Origin: Octadecabacter sp.
GTDB taxonomy: Bacteria > Pseudomonadota > Alphaproteobacteria > Rhodobacterales > Rhodobacteraceae
Length of the DNA stretch: 64,000 nucleotides
Assembly (NCBI GenBank): GCA_017886375.1
Contig: JAGGNB010000113.1
Coordinates: 1-64,000, forward strand
Direction of reading: 5' to 3'
Shown: positions 57,116-64,000 of the stretch, in pieces
Layout of the letters: each line of letters begins with the position of its first letter
Position numbering within the stretch: the stretch's first letter is position 1
Notes under the pieces: generated by a model
Seen by the model: only the letters and a program-made list of their open reading frames with translations
Databases searched by the model: none
What the model was told of the DNA's origin: nothing
Made by a program: the position numbers and the translations under genes

Positions 57116-57817
57116 TCAGATGAGCGTGGTTTTGTTGGACAGAAGATCGCAATAGTAGGGCATTGTTTCAATGCACAGGGCGCGATGCGGTCCGGTAAGC
57201 ACTGGCAGGTCCGCTTCTGGCCCCGCAAAACCGGTACTTTGATGCACGGCACGATACCAATGAGAGGCCCAAATCCCATCAAAAGGGCGGGGACCAATGG
57301 GCCATGACAACATCGCGAAATCGAATGGAACCCCAATCATCAAACATAGGTTTTTTAATGCCTTTTCAGGATCTTGTCGGATCTCGGAGCTGTCGACAAC
57401 GTGCCCACCGATCCGCTTATACAGGGCTAGTTGCTGGGGATATCCAATGTCGTTGAGTGTAAGGTTTTCCCGTTTGGCGGCGTAACTGGCGATGACACGG
57501 GCAGGGTGGCGGATCAGGTGGATGTTCACGCAGTCCTTGGTCCAATCCAACGGGAAACCGTCCAGCATATGATGTGGCATATGTTTCATATACTTATGCG
57601 CTTTTTCGCCGTCATTTGCGCAGGCAGTTGCGACGCGTTGCGGGCCAGTTTCATGGGTCGTTAGAATCGCATCCGACATGGGGTGGTCCAACCCTGTCGC
57701 CGCAAGGTAGGGGGCATAAAACGGTTCGTCCATTGCGGTGAAATCGGCGCGGTTTGCGAAGGAATACATCAGCGCTGTCGACAGGTTGCGCGGGCCGGAC
57801 CAGACGGCAATTTTCAT
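57116..57817 (-). CDS. Sulfotransferase-like P-loop protein
   Basis: A 233-residue protein with a P-loop start WSGPRNLSTALMYSFANR (5' phosphate-type loop) and HLIRHPARVIASYAAKREN (3'-phosphate type), the layout of sulfotransferases. Family members are often encoded beside, or fused to, a class IV aminotransferase, as here. Catalytic activity is not shown by sequence. It starts 57 bp after the aminotransferase stop, across two copies of a 13-bp repeat. Confidence 0.8.
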   Translation of the reverse strand: MKIAVWSGPRNLSTALMYSFANRADFTAMDEPFYAPYLAATGLDHPMSDAILTTHETGPQRVATACANDGEKAHKYMKHMPHHMLDGFPLDWTKDCVNIHLIRHPARVIASYAAKRENLTLNDIGYPQQLALYKRIGGHVVDSSEIRQDPEKALKNLCLMIGVPFDFAMLSWPIGPRPFDGIWASHWYRAVHQSTGFAGPEADLPVLTGPHRALCIETMPYYCDLLSNKTTLI

Positions 57818-57829
57818 GTTTCACTCGAA

Positions 57830-57874
57830 TTTGTACAAAACTCTGACAGGGGGGTGCATGGTTTGTACAAAACT
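57830..57874. repeat. Two 13-bp repeats with palindromic core
   Basis: TTTGTACAAAACT occurs at 57830-57842 and 57862-57874, starting 32 bp apart, about three helical turns. Each contains the perfect palindrome TTGTACAA. They lie between the class IV aminotransferase stop and the sulfotransferase-like start, a place for a regulator. Confidence 0.8.
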
Positions 57875-58786
57875 TCAGCCCGCCGTTTCAGCCAGAATCA
57901 GCGCCTTATAGAGGTCGCGGATCTGTTTTGTGATCGGGCCCATGTCACCAGTCCCAATCTGACGCCCGTCGATAATGCTAACCGGAGTTTGCGCGCCAAA
58001 GGTTCCTGTCAAAAACGCCTCATCCGCGCCGTATGTATCGACCAGCGAAAAGTTACGTTCATACACAGGGATGTCGTTCGCGCGGCACAGATCGATCACC
58101 TTTTGGCGGGTGATTCCGTTCATGCAATAATCGCCCGTGCTTGTCCAAACCGCACCCTTTCGAACGATAAAAAAGTTACAGGCGTTGGTGGTGTTCACGA
58201 AGCCATGAACGTCGAGCATCAGCGCCTCGTCCGCGCCGGCCTTTTCAGCTGCGATGCAGGCAAGGATACAATTGAGCTTGGAATGAGAGTTGAGTTTCGG
58301 GTCCTGTGTCATCGGCAAACCGCGTTGATGCGGGACGGTCGCAAGGGTGATCGGGCGCGGCAATTTCGGGGTAGAATGTTCCATGATGATAACCATCGTC
58401 GGGCCAGACCGGCTGAGAGATGGATGCTGGAACGGCAATATCTTAATGCCGCGCGTAATCATCAACCGACAGTGGACGTCTGTGTGCATTGAATTGGCCA
58501 ATTGCGTCTCTAACACAGCGGAAATTACGCCGTTTCGATCCATACCAATATCAAGATCAATGGCTTTTGCGGCTTCAAACAGGCGGTCGATATGTTCATC
58601 CATAAAGGCCCAATTGCCATCATAAAGCCGCATCCCTTCCCACACACCATCACCGAGCATGAAGCCGGAGTCATACACGCTTACCGTTGCTTGCGCGCGC
58701 GGGGTCAAGGTGCCGTTGATCCAGATCAGAATGGTCTGATTGCGTGGATCGTCTTCGGCGGTGTGGGTGGTGATTTTATCGGTCAT
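57875..58786 (-). CDS. Class IV aminotransferase (branched-chain / D-amino acid type)
   Basis: A 303-residue PLP enzyme of fold type IV. It begins after ILIWINGTLTPRAQATVSVYDSG with the typical GVWEGMRLYDG; the PLP-lysine motif is HSKLNCILACIAAEKAG, and the substrate-binding segment NACNFFIVRKGAVWT follows. Branched-chain transaminase, D-alanine transaminase and aminodeoxychorismate lyase share this pattern; a BCAT-like role is the usual annotation. Neighbour of the sulfotransferase-like gene, a conserved pair. Confidence 0.88.
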   Translation of the reverse strand: MTDKITTHTAEDDPRNQTILIWINGTLTPRAQATVSVYDSGFMLGDGVWEGMRLYDGNWAFMDEHIDRLFEAAKAIDLDIGMDRNGVISAVLETQLANSMHTDVHCRLMITRGIKILPFQHPSLSRSGPTMVIIMEHSTPKLPRPITLATVPHQRGLPMTQDPKLNSHSKLNCILACIAAEKAGADEALMLDVHGFVNTTNACNFFIVRKGAVWTSTGDYCMNGITRQKVIDLCRANDIPVYERNFSLVDTYGADEAFLTGTFGAQTPVSIIDGRQIGTGDMGPITKQIRDLYKALILAETAG

Positions 58787-58905
58787 GCAGGGACGCTACG
58801 GCGCAGCGCCGATTGTTCCAAGAGGTAAACAGCGCGTGAGGACACGGTCCGGTGAATTGCGCGTGGATGTGTTGGACGCGATGATAGCGCAAAGGGAGAC
58901 ACCAA

Positions 58906-59571
58906 ATGACTTCGATGATGCGAAATCTGAAGACCGTGGCGCTGGCGGCAGCGATTGGAGCGGCAACATTGATGCTTGCTGGCAAAGCGGAGGCGCGCGA
59001 CATGCAGACGATTACGGTCGCGGGCGGCTGTTTCTGGTGCGTCGAAAGCGATTTTGAGAAAGTGACCGGCGTAACCGAGGTCACGTCTGGATATACCGGC
59101 GGAACCACGGCGAACCCGACATATAGCCAAGTTACCGGCGGCGGTACGGGCCATTATGAGGCTGTCGAAATCCGCTACGACGCCGACCAAGTTTCTGCCC
59201 GCCAGATTTATGATCTGTTTTTCCGGTCTGTCGATCCAACGGATGCCGGTGGGCAATTTTGTGACCGTGGCGACAGCTATCGTACAGCAATTTTCGTATC
59301 TAACACGGCGCAACAACAAGCGGCACAGGCAGCATTGTCAGCCGCGCAATCAGAGTTGGGACAACAAATCGTAACCCCGATATTGGCGGCTTCGACGTTC
59401 ACCGATGCGGAAGAATACCATCAGGACTATTACAAAGGTCAGAACCGAGTCGTCACACGGCGCGGTATTAAGACCGAAGCGGAGGCCTATGCGTTTTATC
59501 GTGACGCTTGCGGACGTGACGCGCGGGTTGAACAGCTTTGGGGCAGCAATGCACCATTTATCAATCACTAA
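58906..59571 (+). CDS. msrA: Exported peptide methionine sulfoxide reductase MsrA
   Basis: A 221-residue MsrA that reduces methionine-S-sulfoxide. The active site is GCFWC (Cys42, Cys45); the family's GYTGGTTANPTYSQVTGGGTG region is present. The first 30 residues are a signal peptide (VALAAAIGAATLMLAGKAEA), so the enzyme should act in the periplasm, which is less common than the cytosolic form. AAGGGAG lies before the ATG. It overlaps the convergent rbsK by 11 bp. Confidence 0.94.
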   Translation: MTSMMRNLKTVALAAAIGAATLMLAGKAEARDMQTITVAGGCFWCVESDFEKVTGVTEVTSGYTGGTTANPTYSQVTGGGTGHYEAVEIRYDADQVSARQIYDLFFRSVDPTDAGGQFCDRGDSYRTAIFVSNTAQQQAAQAALSAAQSELGQQIVTPILAASTFTDAEEYHQDYYKGQNRVVTRRGIKTEAEAYAFYRDACGRDARVEQLWGSNAPFINH

Positions 59572-60427
59572 AGGATTGCACGTCCGCTAAATCGGGGATC
59601 ACGTCGGCGGTACCCCGTCGCGTGACCATGATTGCGGCTGCTTTGGACGCCATTTGCATGGCTTGCAACATGGGTTGGCCCCGATCAAGACCCGCAAGAA
59701 CGTAGCCCGTGAAGGTATCACCGGCGCCAGTGGTATCTATGGGCGTCACTTTGTGGGCAGGAACGTTAATGGGGCCGTCGGGGCCAAACCAAGTGGCACC
59801 CTTGGCGCCGAGCGTGACAATGACGTCTTTGACGGGAATATCTTGCGGGCCTTGTCCAGTCGCGTCTTTAAGCTGCGCGGCTTCGACTTCGTTCAGGATC
59901 AGAAAATCAAGGTAAGGGAGCACCGCCATCACCGCGCCAGAGTCAAACGGTGCGGCGGCATAGGCCACGCGCAGACCCATCTTTGCGGCGAGCGAGGCGG
60001 CTTGCACTTGCAGGTTGGTTTCGTTCTGAAAAACCAATGTATCACCGGTTTCGGCCTGCGTTAGTGCCTGTTCTAACACGTGGGTAGGGATTTTGACGTT
60101 GGCCCCTTGGTGCAAAATGATGATGTTTTCGCCATTTGTATCAACCGCAATAATCGCTTGCGCTGTTTCAACATCGATTTCAACGATATGGCGTGTATCA
60201 ACACCGTATTCCAGCAGCCGTTCAACGGCCCAGCGCCCATCCGCACCAACTGCGCCGATGTGGGCAACACGGGCGGCGGCGCGGGCGGCGGCGACGGACA
60301 TGTTTGCGCCTTTACCGCCCAGAAAAACTGCGCGGCCTGTGCTGGCAAGCGTTTCACCGGGGCTGGGGATGTGCGGAACGGAATAGACAATATCCGCATT
60401 AATGGAGCCTAAGTTCCAGATGGTCAT
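59561..60427 (-). CDS. rbsK: Ribokinase (PfkB family)
   Basis: A 288-residue sugar kinase. N-terminal GSINADIVYSVPHIPSPGET, GGKGANMSVAAARA and the C-terminal DTTGAGDTFTGYVLAG with the catalytic Asp place it in the PfkB/ribokinase family. The sugar is probably ribose, but related kinases share these motifs. No ribose transport genes are near. It lies between msrA and the malic enzyme gene. Confidence 0.88.
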   Translation of the reverse strand: MTIWNLGSINADIVYSVPHIPSPGETLASTGRAVFLGGKGANMSVAAARAAARVAHIGAVGADGRWAVERLLEYGVDTRHIVEIDVETAQAIIAVDTNGENIIILHQGANVKIPTHVLEQALTQAETGDTLVFQNETNLQVQAASLAAKMGLRVAYAAAPFDSGAVMAVLPYLDFLILNEVEAAQLKDATGQGPQDIPVKDVIVTLGAKGATWFGPDGPINVPAHKVTPIDTTGAGDTFTGYVLAGLDRGQPMLQAMQMASKAAAIMVTRRGTADVIPDLADVQSFSD

Positions 60428-60443
60428 GGCTGATCTTTCTGGT

Positions 60444-62699
60444 TTATCTTGCCGTACTCGACGCGAGAACGGCCATGTTTAGGATGTCGTTCACCGTACT
60501 GCCCGTGGAGCAAATCTGGATCGGTTTATCGATGCCAGCAAGGATCGGGCCAATCACGGTCGCTCCGGCCATTTCTTGCATTAACTTGACAGAAATCGAG
60601 GCAGAGTGGCGCGCTGGAACGACCAAGACATTGGCTGGCCCTGTCAAACGCGAAAACGGATACGCCTCTTGCGCCTTGGTATTGAGCGCCACATCAACGG
60701 TCATTTCGCCCTCGTATTCAAAATCAACACCGCGCTCATCAAGCACATTCGTCGCTTTGTGCATTTTTTCGGCACGCTCAGAGATCGGGTATCCGAAGGT
60801 CGAGAATGACAGGAATGCGACGCGTGGTTCCAATCCAAGACGGCGCGCGACGTAGGCTCCGCGTTCGGCAATGTCTGCCAGATCGTTTTCATCGGGCCAT
60901 TCATGAACCAATGTGTCTGCGATCAATACGATCTTTCCTTTGTTCAGGACAGCCGTCACACCCACTGCGCCATCATGGGGGCCAGCGTCGAATACGTGGT
61001 TAATCAATTCAAGCACATGGGCGGATTTACGGGTCGCGCCAGTCACCATGCCATCGGCGTGGCCGTGGGCCAACATCAACGACGCAAACACATGACGGTC
61101 GCGGTTTGCCAAGCGGTGAATGTCACTGCTGTCGTGGCCCTTGCGTTGCAGGCGATTGTACAAGAATTCTTTATATTCATCGAGGTGCTCGGTGTTTGCC
61201 GCGTTGACGATTGTCAGTTCGGAAACCGCATCGCCGAGGCCTTCAAGAGTGAGCTTGGTTTTGACATCATCCTCCCGCCCGACAACGAGCGCGCGGCCAA
61301 AACCGGAACGTTGATACAGGACCGCAGCACGCAAGATACGCGGATCGTCGCCTTCGGCAAAAACGATCGTATGCTGATTTGCGCGCGCACGTGCGTTGAT
61401 ACCGCGCAGGATGGACGCCGTGGGATCCATCCGCGTTTTAAGAGATTCTTCATAGCCTTCGATATCGACAATCGGGCGTCGCGCGACGCCGGTGTCCATA
61501 CCAGCCCGCGCCACGGCAGGCGGGATAACATGAATCAAACGCGGATCGAACGGCGTCGGAATGATGTAATCACGCCCGAATGTTAGCTTTCGCCCGTAAG
61601 CGAGAGCAACTTCGTCCGGCACATCTTCGCGGGCAAGTTGCGCTAGGGCATTGGCGCAAGCGATTTTCATTTCGTCGTTGATGGCACGCGCATGAATATC
61701 GAGGGCGCCACGAAACAGGTAGGGAAACCCAAGGACGTTGTTCACCTGGTTTGGATAATCGCTGCGACCAGTCGCGACGATAACGTCGCTGCGAACGGCG
61801 TGGACTTCTTCTGGGGTAATCTCAGGGTCGGGGTTCGCCATCGCAAATATAACGGCATTCGGCGCCATGGATTGAACCATTTCTTGCGTGACGGCACCCT
61901 TGGCCGACACACCGAGGAAGACATCGCAGCCATCAATTGCCTGCGCCAAAGTGCGGGTATCCGTTGCGGCGGCGTGGGCAGATTTCCACTGGTTCATGCC
62001 TTCGGTGCGACCCTGGTAGATCACGCCCTTGGTGTCGCACATGATGCAGTTGTTGTGGGTCGCGCCCATTGATTTAAGCAACTCAAGGCACGCGATGCCT
62101 GCCGCACCGGCACCATTCAACACAATTTTGACGTCTTCGATTTTCTTACCGGAGATTTTCAGCGCATTGATCAAGCCAGCGGCGCAGATGACGGCCGTTC
62201 CATGCTGGTCGTCATGAAACACCGGAATGTCCATTTCTTCCTTCAGGCGTTGTTCGATGATAAAACATTCTGGCGCTTTGATATCTTCGAGGTTGATGCC
62301 GCCAAATGTCGGTCCCATCAGGCGCACGGCATTGCAGAATTCGTCGGGATCCTCAGTATCGAGTTCAATGTCGATAGAGTTCACATCGGCAAAGCGTTTG
62401 AACAAAACCGCCTTACCTTCCATCACAGGTTTCGAGCCTAAAGCGCCTAGATTCCCCAATCCAAGGACCGCCGTACCGTTTGAAATCACGGCAACGAGGT
62501 TACCTTTGTTGGTGTAATCGTAGGCGAGTTCAGGGTTTGCAGCGATTGCCTCACAGGGGACCGCGACGCCGGGGGAATAGGCCAGAGACAGATCGCGCTG
62601 CGTTGTCATCGGGACCGTCGCTTGAATCTCCCACTTTCCGGGGGTCGGATCCATATGGAATGCCAATGCGTCTTCGCGCGTAACTTTCGTGTTTGCCAT
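60444..62699 (-). CDS. maeB: NADP-dependent malic enzyme with phosphotransacetylase-like domain
   Basis: A 751-residue MaeB-type enzyme converting malate to pyruvate with NADP. The malic-enzyme half (about 1-430) includes YSPGVAVPCEAI, FHDDQHGTAVI and GAGAAGIACLELL; the C-terminal half is a phosphotransacetylase-like domain (about 430-751, with FAEGDDPRILRAAVL) that is thought to be regulatory. The ATG at 62699 (GGAGAG upstream) is preferred over 62825. It is divergent from mutS, a conserved neighbour pair. Confidence 0.95.
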   Translation of the reverse strand: MANTKVTREDALAFHMDPTPGKWEIQATVPMTTQRDLSLAYSPGVAVPCEAIAANPELAYDYTNKGNLVAVISNGTAVLGLGNLGALGSKPVMEGKAVLFKRFADVNSIDIELDTEDPDEFCNAVRLMGPTFGGINLEDIKAPECFIIEQRLKEEMDIPVFHDDQHGTAVICAAGLINALKISGKKIEDVKIVLNGAGAAGIACLELLKSMGATHNNCIMCDTKGVIYQGRTEGMNQWKSAHAAATDTRTLAQAIDGCDVFLGVSAKGAVTQEMVQSMAPNAVIFAMANPDPEITPEEVHAVRSDVIVATGRSDYPNQVNNVLGFPYLFRGALDIHARAINDEMKIACANALAQLAREDVPDEVALAYGRKLTFGRDYIIPTPFDPRLIHVIPPAVARAGMDTGVARRPIVDIEGYEESLKTRMDPTASILRGINARARANQHTIVFAEGDDPRILRAAVLYQRSGFGRALVVGREDDVKTKLTLEGLGDAVSELTIVNAANTEHLDEYKEFLYNRLQRKGHDSSDIHRLANRDRHVFASLMLAHGHADGMVTGATRKSAHVLELINHVFDAGPHDGAVGVTAVLNKGKIVLIADTLVHEWPDENDLADIAERGAYVARRLGLEPRVAFLSFSTFGYPISERAEKMHKATNVLDERGVDFEYEGEMTVDVALNTKAQEAYPFSRLTGPANVLVVPARHSASISVKLMQEMAGATVIGPILAGIDKPIQICSTGSTVNDILNMAVLASSTAR

Positions 62700-62836
62700 C
62701 TGATACTCTCCGCCATTTCCTGGTCCTGCGTCCGAACCTTGATAGGGGCGCCGCTTGATCCCCGCAATGGGCGGTTTTTGCGCTTTCGTCGCTAACATAG
62801 GCTCGGTAGGTTGCGCAGACAGCATCAGGGGGATTT

Positions 62837-64000
62837 ATGAACAGCAATGTGACACCGATGATGGTGCAGTATCTTGAAATCAAGGCAGATCATCCCGACG
62901 CGCTGTTGTTCTACCGGATGGGCGATTTCTATGAGCTGTTCTTTGATGACGCGGTGGCTGCTGCGGGCGCGTTGGATATTGCGCTGACCAAACGCGGCAA
63001 ACATTTGGGCGATGATATCGCCATGTGCGGTGTACCGTATCATGCCGCAGAGGGATATCTGCTGACGCTGATCCGCAAAGGGCACCGCGTTGCTGTTTGC
63101 GAGCAATTGGAAAGTCCTGCGGAGGCGAAAAAGCGCGGGTATAAATCTATCGTTAATCGGGGCGTCACGCGGGTTGTGACACCTGGAACGCTCACAGAGG
63201 ATTCGTTGCTTGATGCACGGCGCCATAATTTTTTGGCAGCCTATGCAAACGTTCGTGGCGACGGGGCATTGGCGTGGGTCGACATTTCAACGGGTGCTTT
63301 TTCGGTGCTTGGCTGTGACGGGGCAGGGCTTGGACCGGAACTGGCGAGGCTGAACCCGAAAGAGGTTCTGTTGAGCGATGTGGGTGAGGCGGATTTCGGC
63401 ACCATCGTCGAGGATTCTGGCGCAGCGGTGACAGTTCTTGGCAATGCGGCGTTCGACAGCACAAACGGTGAAAAACGCCTGTGTCTTGTCTATGGCGTTT
63501 CATCCTTGGATGGATTTGGTGCGTTCACACGGGCTGAAGTGGCTGCTTTGTCGGCGGTGGTAGAATACCTTGATATCACGCAAAAGGGAAAACTGCCGCT
63601 GTTGCGTGCGCCAGTGCGCGAAAAACGCGAAGCGGCAATGCAGATTGATGCTTCAACGAGAAAGTCGTTGGAGTTAACGCGGGGAATGAATGGCGGCCGC
63701 GCTGGATCATTGTTGTCGGTGATTGATCGCACACAAACAGCTGGCGGCGCGCGGTTGTTGGAACGGCGGCTTTCATCCCCATCGCGCAATTTGGCCGAGA
63801 TTGGCGCGCGGCAGGATGCAGTTGCTTGGTGCTTGGACAACGGTGATGTGGCCGCGTTTTTGGACGATAGGTTGCGCGAAGTGCCTGATCTGGACCGCGC
63901 TTTGTCACGCCTGTCGATGGATCGGGGTGGACCACGGGACATGACGGCCATTCGCAGCGCTATTGAGCAGGCGACAGTCATCGCCGACATGTTGCCAGAC
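62837..64000 (+). CDS. mutS: DNA mismatch repair protein MutS (partial, 3' end outside window)
   Basis: The first 388 codons of MutS, which recognises mismatches. The mismatch-binding loop FYRMGDFYELFFDDA (about 26-40, with the wedge Phe and Glu of FYE) is near the start; VVTPGTLTEDSLLD and the core domain with LELTRGMNGGRAGSLLSVIDRTQT follow. The frame runs to the end of the window without a stop. Start ATG at 62837. Confidence 0.97.
   Translation, partial: MNSNVTPMMVQYLEIKADHPDALLFYRMGDFYELFFDDAVAAAGALDIALTKRGKHLGDDIAMCGVPYHAAEGYLLTLIRKGHRVAVCEQLESPAEAKKRGYKSIVNRGVTRVVTPGTLTEDSLLDARRHNFLAAYANVRGDGALAWVDISTGAFSVLGCDGAGLGPELARLNPKEVLLSDVGEADFGTIVEDSGAAVTVLGNAAFDSTNGEKRLCLVYGVSSLDGFGAFTRAEVAALSAVVEYLDITQKGKLPLLRAPVREKREAAMQIDASTRKSLELTRGMNGGRAGSLLSVIDRTQTAGGARLLERRLSSPSRNLAEIGARQDAVAWCLDNGDVAAFLDDRLREVPDLDRALSRLSMDRGGPRDMTAIRSAIEQATVIADMLPD

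Overview
This window looks like chromosomal core DNA of a marine alphaproteobacterium of the Rhodobacterales (Roseobacter group). The reasons are the gene neighbourhoods lptC-lptA-lptB-hpf-ptsN, secA/parvulin/argJ/mutT, rimP-nusA-ylxR-infB and maeB/mutS, a DUF-tailed GT14 enzyme, twin-arginine and small secreted proteins typical of the group, and moderate GC. This is inference from gene content; no 16S gene is present. I saw no tRNA, rRNA, insertion sequence, prophage or CRISPR array.

Layout. (1) 1-2647: lipopolysaccharide transport (lptC end, lptA, lptB), ribosome hibernation factor and PTS-Ntr EIIA. (2) 2658-11588: a surface-glycan block on the minus strand (galU, two paralogous glycosyltransferases, a GT14-type enzyme, a two-domain sulfotransferase-like protein; then kdsB and cysQ), facing a polysaccharide-export type ABC permease. 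UDP-glucose supply, Kdo activation, sulfotransfer and PAP recycling fit production of a sulfated or Kdo-linked surface polymer. (3) 11585-20110: SH3 protein, a 27-residue membrane peptide, alkB, dnaK-dnaJ, radC, and a translationally coupled pair with a binding-protein/OmpA fusion. (4) 20261-25612: secA opposite a periplasmic parvulin, argJ and mutT. (5) 25791-31719: two small proteins flank the rimP-nusA-ylxR-infB operon, whose leader holds a terminator with a competing antiterminator helix. (6) 31786-37220: a complete peptide-type ABC importer. (7) 37276-44121: pip, ubiG, a GNAT/MarR/nitrilase/glutaredoxin run, comF, a methyltransferase and hemH. (8) 44181-46796: two tandem copies of a 63-residue secreted protein, identical over 230 bp; a decayed L,D-transpeptidase; a CAP-domain lipoprotein; and an intact L,D-transpeptidase. 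(9) 46895-57817: an rRNA methyltransferase with a pair of ABC exporters, LysE exporter, cca, two Nudix genes, hslO, argG and a sulfotransferase-like protein. (10) 57875-64000: a class IV aminotransferase, exported msrA, rbsK, maeB and the first 388 codons of mutS.

Most promising signals: the putative attenuator in the rimP-nusA leader (31357-31419), three tandem 11-bp repeats upstream of it (31505-31537), the gene-conversion-like duplication at 44181-44850, the multiply broken L,D-transpeptidase at 44988-45574, and the sulfated-glycan candidate locus.
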